A stretch of 9,993 bases of DNA from CAYNLY01 sp964398225 (GCA_964398225.1 CAYNLY010000053.1:1-9993), one strand, 5' to 3'; counted from the first letter of the stretch, positions 1-6,367 are shown. Notes: generated by a model from the letters alone, not told the origin. Numbers and translations are program-made.

Positions 1-58
1 TCGAACCGCCGACACGGGGATTTTCAGTCCCCTGCTCTACCAACTGAGCTACCTGGCC
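1..58 (-). tRNA. tRNA-Phe (anticodon GAA), 3' end cut by window edge
   Basis: Read on the minus strand from 58, the sequence starts with a 7-nt acceptor strand GGCCAGG, followed by TA and a D arm with stem GCTC/GAGC and loop AGTTGGTA. The anticodon stem is GGGGA/TCCCC around the loop CTGAAAA. GAA lies at positions 34-36 of the tRNA (window 23-25), so it decodes Phe. The variable loop GTGTC and the start of the T arm with TTCGA follow. The window ends inside the T loop, so the 3' T stem, acceptor 3' strand and CCA end are not visible. The D-arm and anticodon-arm sequences closely resemble E. coli tRNA-Phe as I remember it. Identity is secure because the anticodon is directly readable. Confidence 0.96.
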
Positions 59-100
59 GGAAGCCGTGTGCATGCGGGAGGACGCCCGCATCGGGCGCGC

Positions 101-129
101 ATTCTTGGCGCATCGGGCGGCCGATGCAA
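101..129 (-). promoter_or_regulatory. Candidate sigma70 promoter for tRNA-Phe
   Basis: On the minus strand, TTGCAT (124-129) and AAGAAT (101-106) are separated by exactly 17 nt. They are followed by the GC-rich run GCGCGCCCG, like the discriminator of stringently controlled stable-RNA promoters. Transcription would start near 94, about 36 nt before the mature tRNA 5' end. The -35 box matches consensus at 3 of 6 positions and the -10 box at 4 of 6, so this rests mainly on spacing, position and the discriminator. Confidence 0.42.
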
Positions 130-160
130 GCGGGAAATGATTGCGGTGCATCCGGGCACG

Positions 161-186
161 AAAAGGGCCCGGAACGACCGGGCCCC
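161..186 (-). terminator. Intrinsic terminator downstream of the 71-aa gene
   Basis: A perfect 8-bp GC-only stem (165-172 paired with 178-185) closes a 5-nt loop. Read on the minus strand it is followed by TTTT (164-161). It begins 22 nt after the TAG stop at 208-210 and so terminates the small gene, insulating it from the tRNA promoter region. The plus-strand side lacks a T-tract, so it is directional. Confidence 0.85.
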
Positions 187-207
187 AAGCTCGGATTCGG
201 CTCCGCG

Positions 208-423
208 CTAGCGGAACGACACCCGGTAATGCGGATCGAGCCAGCATTTCGGCAGCGATTCCCCGGAGGGAAAGACCAGATCCTTCTTGGCCATCTGGAT
301 CGGGTCTCCCTGTTCCTCGCCGGCCTGCATCCGGACCGTGATTTCGTCCCGATGCGGGTCGACGAGCTCCAAGATGTCCTCGACATGGACCAGATCGCCC
401 GTGCTTGCCTGCTTCAGAAACAT
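208..423 (-). CDS. Conserved small protein of 71 aa, function unknown
   Basis: The 71-aa protein starts with ATG at 423, 4 nt after a strong ribosome site GGGAGG (428-433), and stops at TAG 208-210 just before a good terminator. It has no signal peptide, membrane segment or recognisable enzyme motif. Visible features are an acidic, hydrophobic N-terminal part (STGDLVHVEDILELVDP, residues 7-23) and a distinctive C-terminal segment DLVFPSGESLPKCWLDPHYR (48-67). I recall similar roughly 70-aa proteins in Pseudomonas and relatives with the same FPSGE-LP-CWxDxHYR ending, sometimes labelled 'acetyltransferase'. That label cannot be right for a protein this short with no acyl-CoA-binding fold. The single Cys60 next to Trp61 in the conserved tail could be functional, but that is speculation. 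The gene is monocistronic as far as can be seen, with 74 nt between it and the upstream ompA-like gene. Confidence 0.85.
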   Translation of the reverse strand: MFLKQASTGDLVHVEDILELVDPHRDEITVRMQAGEEQGDPIQMAKKDLVFPSGESLPKCWLDPHYRVSFR

Positions 424-427
424 AGCG

Positions 428-433
428 CCTCCC
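428..433 (-). promoter_or_regulatory. Ribosome binding site of the 71-aa gene
   Basis: GGGAGG on the minus strand lies 4 nt before the ATG at 423-421. It fixes the start of the small gene and supports it being expressed. Confidence 0.7.
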
Positions 434-497
434 GTGCCTCGTCGTTTGCCCGTCCCAGGCGCTATTTATTCAAGCATGCCGGGCGCGCGCTGTCCAG

Positions 498-1910
498 TCA
501 GCCGCGCGGGGCGAGCAGCACGATGTCGATCCGGCGGTTCTTCTTCCGGCCTTCGGCCGTTTCGTTGTTCGCAATCGGTTTTTCTTCGCCGTAGCCGACC
601 GCGATCACGCCCGGATGCCCCTGGGGCAGGCGCTGGAGCAGGTAGTCGCGCACGGCGTTCGCCCTGCGCTCGCTCAGCGCCTGGTTGTACTGGTTCGAGC
701 CGATCGAGTCCGTATGGCCCTCGACGCGCACGCGCCGGTCGGGGAAGATCTCGATCGACTTCACCGCCGCATCCAGCATCGTGTAGGCCGCGGGCGGAAT
801 CACCGCGCTGCCGCTGCGGAAGTTCAGCGCCTTCATGCGGAGGATTACGTCCGCATCCGGAGTGAGCAGGATCTCGACCTGCTTCGGATCAAACAGCCCC
901 GCCAGGCGCTTGATCTTCGCTTCGGCTTCCCGCTTCAGCTGCAGCTTGCGGCGAACCTCGGCCAGATCGGAAAGCTCGCCCTCATACTTCGCAAGCTTCT
1001 GGCTGAGCTGGTTGATCTGGGCTTCGGCATCGGCCAGCTGGCCTTCGTAGCTGGCCTTCATGTCGTCGACGGCCTGCTTCAGGATGACCAGCTGTTCTTC
1101 CGGCGTCTGTGCCCGGCTAAGCTTGACTCCAAGAGCCTCACCGAGCATGGCCATGCGCGCATCCTCCGCGTCCATCCAGGTTTCGACCGCCGCGGGGTTG
1201 CGCGAGAAATCGTTGCCGAGCTTGGCGATGCGCAGCGCCCGCTTGGCGGATTCCTGGCCGCGCTGGGACAGCGCATAGGCCTGGGTTTCGGCGTCCGGGT
1301 TTTCCTTGATCAGGCGCTCGATCTTGCGTTGCGTGTCGATCGCCTCCTTCAGTGCTTTCGGGGCATAGGTGGTCGCTTTCACGCGCCGGGCGCCGGCCAC
1401 GGTTTTCGAGATCGGACGGACGAAGCGTTCGCGCGCGGCTACAACCTGACCGGCATGAATCGTCTGGCTCGCAATGGCCGCTTCGCGCCGGGCCTTGGAC
1501 AGATTGCCGTCCTCGAAGGACTTGACCACCTGCGCGAACTCGCGTTCGGCACGTTCGGCCAGGTCCTTGCGGACGTACTGTTCGCCGGCCAGCTGGAGCC
1601 GGTCGCGCGATTCGACGAGTCCGGCGAAGGCCTCACTGAATCGCTGGGCGGTATCGGCAGCCTGGCGCGCTTCGATCAGCGCCTGATCGAGAAGCTTCAC
1701 GATGCCCGCCGACGAACCGCCGCCCGACAGGGCCCCGCGCGCCTCCTCCAGAAGCTCGCGTGCCTTGGCGTAATGCCCCGGAGAAAACTCGGCCGCGCGC
1801 AACTGCTCGGCATCGGCCAGGGCCTTCTCGACGTCCTCGATCGTGGCTGCCTGGGCGGAGGCAAGCCCCCAGGTGAGCATCAGCAGCAGGCTCAGGAATC
1901 GCTTCAGCAT
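498..1910 (-). CDS. OmpA-family peptidoglycan-binding protein with helical N-terminal region (DUF4398-like)
   Basis: The 470-aa exported protein has a signal peptide at residues 1-21 (KR, hydrophobic stretch, then a signal peptidase I site after AQA). There is no lipobox, so it is not a lipoprotein. Residues about 22-340 are Ala/Glu/Lys/Arg-rich and predicted almost wholly helical. The first part resembles the DUF4398 region often fused to OmpA domains, and 270-338 looks like a coiled coil. Residues about 352-467 are an OmpA C-terminal domain. Its core GHTDSIGSNQYNQALSERRA (398-417) carries the Asp401 and Arg416 expected to bind the diaminopimelate of peptidoglycan. The protein probably sits in the periplasm and bridges peptidoglycan to another envelope component; no beta-barrel is present. 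The start ATG at 1910 has a strong site AAGGAG (1917-1922). It lies 84 nt after orn, so it may be read from the upstream operon or from a promoter I could not identify in that gap. Confidence 0.93.
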   Translation of the reverse strand: MLKRFLSLLLMLTWGLASAQAATIEDVEKALADAEQLRAAEFSPGHYAKARELLEEARGALSGGGSSAGIVKLLDQALIEARQAADTAQRFSEAFAGLVESRDRLQLAGEQYVRKDLAERAEREFAQVVKSFEDGNLSKARREAAIASQTIHAGQVVAARERFVRPISKTVAGARRVKATTYAPKALKEAIDTQRKIERLIKENPDAETQAYALSQRGQESAKRALRIAKLGNDFSRNPAAVETWMDAEDARMAMLGEALGVKLSRAQTPEEQLVILKQAVDDMKASYEGQLADAEAQINQLSQKLAKYEGELSDLAEVRRKLQLKREAEAKIKRLAGLFDPKQVEILLTPDADVILRMKALNFRSGSAVIPPAAYTMLDAAVKSIEIFPDRRVRVEGHTDSIGSNQYNQALSERRANAVRDYLLQRLPQGHPGVIAVGYGEEKPIANNETAEGRKKNRRIDIVLLAPRG

Positions 1911-1994
1911 GTCGCTCTCCTTATTGCATCATCAAGTGTTTCTTGGTTTCCCCGGCAGGCTGGAACCTTCCGGGTCCGTCTTCGGTGACGCCCG

Positions 1995-2585
1995 TCACGA
2001 CCTTTTTGCAGGTTCATCCGGATTGTAGTCGGCTTCCGGCAGCGGCGCATCCCGGAACACGTGGCTCCGGTACCAGGCAAGTTCCGCGATCGATTCGCGC
2101 ACATCGGCCAGCGCCAGGTGCGCCGCCTTCTTCTCGGGGGGCTTAAGCCCCGGATACCAGCGCCGGACCAGTTCCTTGATCGTGCTGACGTCGATGATCC
2201 GGTAGTGGAGCCAGTCCTCGATCGCAGGCATGTGGCGGCGGAGGAATCGCCGGTCCTGATGCACGGAGTTGCCGCAGAGCGGAGATGCGCCTTTCGGCAC
2301 ATGGCGCGCGATGAACTCAAGCGTCCGCCGCTCGGCCTCCGCCATCGGTACGCCTTCCGTGCGCACGCGCTCGATCAGCCCCGAGGCCGCATGATGCTGC
2401 CGGCACCATTCGCCCATGTGCTCGAGCACGGAATCGGGCTGGGCGACGGCAAGGTTCGGCCCTTCGGCCACGATGTTCAGATCGCTGTCGGTGATGACCG
2501 TCGCGATTTCGAGAATCGTGTCCGTGGCCGGGTCGAGCCCGGTCATTTCCAGGTCCATCCAGACGAGATGACGCTCCGACTGCAT
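1995..2585 (-). CDS. orn: Oligoribonuclease (DEDDh 3'-5' exonuclease)
   Basis: The 196-aa protein degrades 2-5-nt RNA fragments, including pGpG from cyclic-di-GMP turnover, to mononucleotides in the cytoplasm. All five DEDDh metal and catalytic residues can be placed: Asp11 and Glu13 in WMDLEMTGLD, Asp111 in SVHQDRRFL, His156 in AAHLALAD, and Asp161. Family-typical stretches LCGNSVHQDRRFLRRHMP (103-120) and RIIDVSTIKEL (129-139) are present. The length is typical (about 180-200 aa) and it is full length. It is the last gene of the eight-gene minus-strand cluster, beginning 9 nt after the pdxB stop. Its upstream sequence has no good Shine-Dalgarno, which suggests translation coupled to pdxB. 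No T-tract terminator follows, so transcription may continue into the ompA-like gene. Confidence 0.98.
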   Translation of the reverse strand: MQSERHLVWMDLEMTGLDPATDTILEIATVITDSDLNIVAEGPNLAVAQPDSVLEHMGEWCRQHHAASGLIERVRTEGVPMAEAERRTLEFIARHVPKGASPLCGNSVHQDRRFLRRHMPAIEDWLHYRIIDVSTIKELVRRWYPGLKPPEKKAAHLALADVRESIAELAWYRSHVFRDAPLPEADYNPDEPAKRS

Positions 2586-2594
2586 GCGCGGATT

Positions 2595-3761
2595 CTAGAC
2601 CAGGCAGATGCCGATGGCCCGCGCGAGTTTGCGTGTCGCATCATCCGCCCCCGGCATCGGCACGGGGCAGCAGGACCAGGCGCGCCTTGCCGGGTAATGG
2701 CGGCGGTATTCGCGAAAGGCTTCGGCGCGGCTTGCTTCCGGCAGGGTGCACCAGCGCCGCATCTCGGCATCGTCGCGGCGGATGTCGTACAGTTTCCGGG
2801 CCGCGTTGCGGAGGTTTTCCAGCGGGTTCGTACCCGCACCGACCGGCGGAATGCGCGGCGGCTCCGGGAGCGTTGCGGCCGGATGCCAGACCGGGCGCAC
2901 GCCCAGCCAGCGGCACAGCGCGCGATGGACGTACCAGGTGTTCCGCGCCTTTCCGTCCAGCGAGTGGCCGGCGATGTGCGGCGTGGCCAGCACGACCTGA
3001 TCGTGGGCGGCGAGCTCCGGATCGAAGTCCGGCTCGTGTTCCCAGCAGTCGATCACCGCCCACCGGCCGGCGTCCGCATCGAGCCAGCCCTTGAGATCCC
3101 GGTTGCGGATGCAGGCGCCGCGGGCGGTGTTGATGACGCCTTTGCCCCGGAATGCCTCGAGCGCGCGCGCATCCAGCAGATGCCGGGTCGGATGGGGCCC
3201 GGTCCGGGTGAGTGGCACGTGCAGGCTGAGCACATCGGCCTGTTCAAGCAGCGTCCGCCAGTCACGCAGCCTGGGGTCGGGAAGGCGCATTTCCCGCGGC
3301 GGGTCGTACCAGATCGTGGAGATCCCCAGAAGCCGGCACAGGCGGCTCATCCGCCGGCCGATGCGGCCGACGCCGATGATCCCGATGCGCGATCTGCCGG
3401 GTTCAACGCGCCCTTCGGCGATCAGCTCCAGCAGTGCTGCGGTCAGGTATTCCAGCACCGAGCCCGTGGAGGAGCCCGCCGCGTGCGCCCAGGCGATGCC
3501 CTGATCCTCCAGCCAGCGGGTGTCGAGATGATCAAATCCGACGGTCGCGGTTGCCACGAAGCGTACGCGGGTGTTCTCAAGCAGCCCCCGGTCCACGCGG
3601 GTCGAGGAACGGACGATCAGCACGTCCGCATCGCGCACGGTTTCACGGCTGATCGCGGGAGCCTCGATCAGCCGCAGCTCGGTCCGGACGCCGGGCAGCT
3701 CGGAAAAGGCCCGCTCCGCCCCCCAGGCGTGGGCATCGGCGACGATCTTCAGGCGCTTCAC
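2595..3761 (-). CDS. pdxB: Erythronate-4-phosphate dehydrogenase (vitamin B6 biosynthesis)
   Basis: The 388-aa cytoplasmic enzyme oxidises 4-phosphoerythronate in the deoxyxylulose-5-phosphate-dependent pathway to pyridoxal phosphate. It belongs to the D-2-hydroxyacid dehydrogenases. The N-terminal substrate segment VATATVGFDHLD (69-80) and the NAD-binding GVGRIG (130-135) are present. The catalytic triad can be placed as Arg214 (NTARGA), Glu243 (DCWEHEPD) and His262 (TPHIAGHSLDGKARNT). PHIAG-S-DGKAR-T is characteristic of PdxB rather than SerA or other relatives. The C-terminal PdxB dimerisation domain is recognisable (LYDIRRDDAEMR, 324-335), and length is close to the E. coli protein. It starts with GTG at 3761, overlapping the rfaE2 stop by 4 nt (GTGA). 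The sequence before it carries no clear ribosome site, so translation is probably coupled to rfaE2. Why a B6 gene lies in an LPS/envelope cluster is not evident from the sequence. Confidence 0.96.
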   Translation of the reverse strand: MKRLKIVADAHAWGAERAFSELPGVRTELRLIEAPAISRETVRDADVLIVRSSTRVDRGLLENTRVRFVATATVGFDHLDTRWLEDQGIAWAHAAGSSTGSVLEYLTAALLELIAEGRVEPGRSRIGIIGVGRIGRRMSRLCRLLGISTIWYDPPREMRLPDPRLRDWRTLLEQADVLSLHVPLTRTGPHPTRHLLDARALEAFRGKGVINTARGACIRNRDLKGWLDADAGRWAVIDCWEHEPDFDPELAAHDQVVLATPHIAGHSLDGKARNTWYVHRALCRWLGVRPVWHPAATLPEPPRIPPVGAGTNPLENLRNAARKLYDIRRDDAEMRRWCTLPEASRAEAFREYRRHYPARRAWSCCPVPMPGADDATRKLARAIGICLV

Positions 3762-4234
3762 GTCCGGCTGCGGATGCGCTCGATGATGCCGGTGCTGGAA
3801 TGTCCGTCGAGAAAGGGCAGGACGACGACGCGCCCGCCCCCGGACCGGACTTCCTCGGCGCCGACGATGTCTTCCTCCCGGTAGTCGCCGCCCTTGACGA
3901 GCACGTCGGGCCGGATCCGGCGAATCAGCTCAATCGGCGTGTCCTCGGAGAACGGAACGACCAGATCCACGGGCTTGAGGGCCGCAAGCATCAGCGCCCG
4001 GTCGGCAAGCGGGTTGATCGGGCGCTCCGGCCCCTTGAGCCGGCGGATCGAGTCGTCGTCGTTCAGGCCGACGACCAGCCGGTCGCCGAGCCGCCGGGCG
4101 GCCGTCAGATAGCTGACGTGGCCGGGATGAAGCAGGTCGAAGCAGCCGTTCGTGAACACGATGCGAAGTCCCTCGGCGCGCCAGCCCTCGATGATCGGAA
4201 GCGCCTGTTCGAGCGGCGTGGGCCCGAGCTCCAT
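3758..4234 (-). CDS. rfaE2: D-glycero-beta-D-manno-heptose 1-phosphate adenylyltransferase
   Basis: The 158-aa enzyme transfers AMP from ATP to heptose 1-phosphate, making ADP-heptose for the LPS inner core. It corresponds to the C-terminal half of bifunctional HldE, encoded here as a stand-alone protein (RfaE2/HldC type). The cytidylyltransferase-like nucleotide-binding core is clear: FTNGCFDLLHPGHVSYL (27-43), containing the HxGH motif at 36-39. Then come RRLKGPERPINPLADR (64-79), VKGGDY (113-118) and the C-terminal GHSSTGII (144-151), all closely matching HldE. No ribokinase-type (HldA) domain is fused to it or present elsewhere in the window. The start ATG shares its A with the dolP stop (TAATG at 4236-4232), and the stop overlaps pdxB by 4 nt. 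There is no strong ribosome site, so reinitiation from dolP is likely. Confidence 0.96.
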   Translation of the reverse strand: MELGPTPLEQALPIIEGWRAEGLRIVFTNGCFDLLHPGHVSYLTAARRLGDRLVVGLNDDDSIRRLKGPERPINPLADRALMLAALKPVDLVVPFSEDTPIELIRRIRPDVLVKGGDYREEDIVGAEEVRSGGGRVVVLPFLDGHSSTGIIERIRSRT

Positions 4235-4821
4235 TACCGTCGTTCGAAGATGCGCAGAAGGTCGACCACGGCGGTCACACCGTCCACGGTTTTGGCCACC
4301 GTCACGGCCCGGGCCCGGGCCACCCGGCTGGGCACGAAGCCCTGCAGGTAGACGCGGCCGTTGACCGTTTCAACATGGACGGACATGCCCGGCACGAGCT
4401 CATCGTCGATCAGCGCGGCCTTGACCTTTGCCGTGATCCAGCTGTCCGAGACGGTCGTGCTCAGCCGGGGCCTTCCGACCTGAAGCTCGTTGCGTACCGA
4501 ACGCACGCCGCGGATGCCGCGGACGATGTAGACGGCCCGCTCGATATGCGCCCGGGTGGGCAGGAAGCCGGTCAAAATCGCTTCGCCGTCGATCACCTCG
4601 ACGCTGACCCACCGGGAAGGCATGTCCTTCTCCGCCGCGAGCCGGGCATCGATCTTCGTCGCCAGGGCGACATCGTCCAGATGCCGGCCCACCGAGCGCT
4701 CATCGCCCGCGGCGGATGCGGCGGCGGTCGTTCCGCCGAGGATCGCCGTGGCCATGCAGCCGGAAAGCCCGACAAGGCAGATCAGACCAAGGATTGCGGG
4801 AAGAAGCTTGCGCCGGTTCAT
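4234..4821 (-). CDS. dolP: Outer-membrane BON-domain lipoprotein, DolP (YraP) family
   Basis: The 195-aa lipoprotein has a charged start (MNRRK), a hydrophobic stretch and the lipobox LSGC with lipidated Cys22. The +2 residue is Met, not Asp, which fits sorting to the outer membrane. After a small Ala/Gly/Thr-rich linker come two BON domains, about 50-117 and 125-193. Each begins with an amphipathic helix (DDVALATKIDARLA and DSWITAKVKAALIDD) and ends in a beta strand. DolP binds anionic phospholipids and helps maintain outer-membrane integrity and division-site amidase activation in E. coli; that role is transferred by family and synteny. The two-BON layout, length (about 190 aa) and position downstream of an SIS isomerase match E. 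coli yraP. A strong AGGAGG (4826-4831) precedes the ATG, which overlaps the upstream stop by 4 nt. Confidence 0.95.
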   Translation of the reverse strand: MNRRKLLPAILGLICLVGLSGCMATAILGGTTAAASAAGDERSVGRHLDDVALATKIDARLAAEKDMPSRWVSVEVIDGEAILTGFLPTRAHIERAVYIVRGIRGVRSVRNELQVGRPRLSTTVSDSWITAKVKAALIDDELVPGMSVHVETVNGRVYLQGFVPSRVARARAVTVAKTVDGVTAVVDLLRIFERR

Positions 4822-5771
4822 GCCGCCTCCTCACCCAGCGTTTCCATCACCGAGGCAAACAGCAGGGGCAGCAGAATCTCATCGGGACCAGCCAGCCAGA
4901 AGCCTTCGCCGTCCGGCTGCGACAGGCGCGTGACCACATCGCGGATCGCCGACGCGCTCGCGCCGGGGTCGATCACGGCCGTGGTCAGGCCGCGCACCTG
5001 TCTGCCCAGGTTGCGTGCAGCATCCATCGCCTGCAGCAGCACCCGCGGCATCACGACGCTCGAGGCCACATTGAGCACGACGCCGCGATCGGCCTCAGCC
5101 AGCATGCCGGCCAGAAGACGGAAGTCGATCATCGCGGCCGCGCCCAGCGACTCGCCATGCGCCTCGGGATGCAGCACGAACGCGTCGGCGCCGATGGCCG
5201 GATGCACGCTTGCGGCCACGCCGAACTTGTAGGCGATCGCGAGCACCGAATGGTCCAGGTGTTCGAGCTCGGCGTCCTGGAGGTGTTTCCCGACGCTTTC
5301 GCCGATCGGCAGGTTTTCCGTGGCGCCGAAGTTGATCGCCTCGTTGATGAGCCGGCCGGTTTCGTCGGTCACGCAGTAGTGGCCGTCGGTCAGGTCGCGA
5401 TCCCGGGGCCGCATCGTCCGGCCGGTCAGCGCGATCTCGACGTCCTGGATCAGCGCCGCGCCGGTCAGCGCGATGCCGCTGACGATGCCGCGCTCGATCA
5501 GCCGGCAGATCAGCGGCCCGAGGCCCGCGTCCAGCACATGCCCGCCGCAGGCGAGGATGACCCCGTGCCGGTGGCGGAAGGCCTGGACGATCGCATCGCG
5601 AAGCCGGAACAGATCGTGCGCGCAGCCCAGATTGGGCAGGCTGCACAGAAAGTCCGCGAAGCTGCCGCCGGGGGAGAACGGCGCCCCGAAATCGACCTCG
5701 TCGGCTTCGACCTTGCGCCGGGACAGCGGCACGGTCTTCAGTCCCGAAAAAGACAGAGGCTTGATCTTCAT
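4818..5771 (-). CDS. Uncharacterised protein, deoxyhypusine-synthase-like (tentative)
   Basis: The 317-aa soluble protein has no signal peptide or transmembrane helix, and I cannot name its function. The central segment CGGHVLDAGLGPLICRLIER (75-94) and the following GIVSGIALTGAALIQDVEIA (95-114) resemble deoxyhypusine synthase, where a glycine-rich NAD-binding stretch is followed by a 'VDVLVTTAGG-ED' strand and helix. PAIGADAFVLHPEAHGESLG (191-210) recalls its 'P-ITDGS-GD' region, and GVVLNVASSVVMPRVLLQA (230-248) its 'GGG-PKHH' strand. The WGK motif with the catalytic lysine is not present, and bacteria do not make hypusine, so it should act on something else. I recall similar proteins from other bacteria annotated only as hypothetical. 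The start is ATG at 5771 (4-nt ATGA overlap with the gmhA stop), supported by AGGGAGG 9 nt upstream; an upstream ATG at 5822 would add 17 basic residues lying inside gmhA. Its place between gmhA and dolP suggests a heptose or envelope role (inference). Confidence 0.85.
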   Translation of the reverse strand: MKIKPLSFSGLKTVPLSRRKVEADEVDFGAPFSPGGSFADFLCSLPNLGCAHDLFRLRDAIVQAFRHRHGVILACGGHVLDAGLGPLICRLIERGIVSGIALTGAALIQDVEIALTGRTMRPRDRDLTDGHYCVTDETGRLINEAINFGATENLPIGESVGKHLQDAELEHLDHSVLAIAYKFGVAASVHPAIGADAFVLHPEAHGESLGAAAMIDFRLLAGMLAEADRGVVLNVASSVVMPRVLLQAMDAARNLGRQVRGLTTAVIDPGASASAIRDVVTRLSQPDGEGFWLAGPDEILLPLLFASVMETLGEEAA

Positions 5772-6367
5772 CCGTGGTTCCCTCCCTTGGCGCCGAACAG
5801 CGCATCGTCGACGAGCGCGCACAGGATGTGCAGGCAGGTGATGTGCATTTCCTGAACCCGCGCGGTCGATTCATGCGGGATGTTCAGGTGCACCGAAACG
5901 CCCGGCTCGCGCCCGAGGCCGCCGCCGTCGCGGCCGGTCATCGCAACGACGTCCATGCCCAGTTCCTTCGCGGTGCGCACGGCTTCCAGCACATTGGGCG
6001 ACCCGCCGCTGGTCGAGATCGCGAGCAGCAGATCGCCCTCGCGTCCCAGAGCCTCGACCTGGCGCGCGAAGACCAGATCGAACGAATAGTCGTTGGCGAT
6101 GCTCGTGATCACCGAGGCGTCATGCGTCAGCGCAACCGCGGCAAGCCCCCGCCGGTCCCGCTCGAAGCGGTTGACGAGCTCGGCCGCGAAGTGCTGGGCA
6201 TCCGCCGCCGAACCGCCGTTGCCGCAGGCCAGCACCTTGCCCCCGCGCTCCAGACAGCGGACGATCAGGCGGGCGGCCTGTGCAAGCGGCTCCGCCAGCG
6301 TGCTCCGGCACAGCGTTCTCAGCCGGATGCCGTCGTCCAGAATCGTTTCGATCAGTGCGGTGTTCAC
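5768..6367 (-). CDS. gmhA: Phosphoheptose isomerase (SIS domain), at the DiaA locus
   Basis: The 199-aa cytoplasmic SIS-domain enzyme converts sedoheptulose 7-phosphate to D-glycero-D-manno-heptose 7-phosphate, the first step of ADP-heptose synthesis. The substrate loop CGNGGSAADAQHFAAEL (48-64) contains His59 and Glu63. The phosphate-binding STSGGSPN (118-125) and the C-terminal RVQEMHITCLH (170-180) with His175 follow. Glu63 and His175 correspond to the catalytic Glu65 and His180 of E. coli GmhA. DiaA, the non-enzymatic paralogue at this locus in E. coli, lacks the glutamate, so I call this GmhA. A DiaA-like role in addition is not excluded, since the protein also resembles DiaA elsewhere (INRFE-like and QEMH-type segments). 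It starts at GTG 6367, overlapping the yraN stop by 4 nt, with AAGGA 9 nt upstream; a longer frame from 6502 would lie inside yraN. Confidence 0.92.
   Translation of the reverse strand: MNTALIETILDDGIRLRTLCRSTLAEPLAQAARLIVRCLERGGKVLACGNGGSAADAQHFAAELVNRFERDRRGLAAVALTHDASVITSIANDYSFDLVFARQVEALGREGDLLLAISTSGGSPNVLEAVRTAKELGMDVVAMTGRDGGGLGREPGVSVHLNIPHESTARVQEMHITCLHILCALVDDALFGAKGGNHG
5781..5787 (-). promoter_or_regulatory. Ribosome binding site selecting the 5771 start
   Basis: AGGGAGG on the minus strand is 9 nt before the ATG at 5771-5769. It favours that start over the in-frame ATG at 5822 for the deoxyhypusine-synthase-like gene. It lies inside the 3' end of gmhA. Confidence 0.7.

Noticed and set aside
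615..1988. Plus-strand open frame of 457 codons opposite the ompA-like gene
   Set aside because: The minus-strand frame has a signal peptide, an OmpA domain and a ribosome site. The plus frame has none of these.
1911..1994. Promoter search in the gap before the ompA-like gene
   Set aside because: No -35/-10 pair with acceptable spacing and match was found on the minus strand; only the AAGGAG ribosome site is supported.
1985..1998. Perfect 6-bp inverted repeat with 2-nt loop across the orn stop codon
   Set aside because: It lacks a following T-tract on the minus strand and the loop is too short for a standard terminator hairpin; probably chance in GC-rich sequence.
2061..3884. Plus-strand open frame of 607 codons opposite orn, pdxB and the end of rfaE2
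   Set aside because: It spans several recognised genes on the other strand and has no recognisable motif; a composition artefact.
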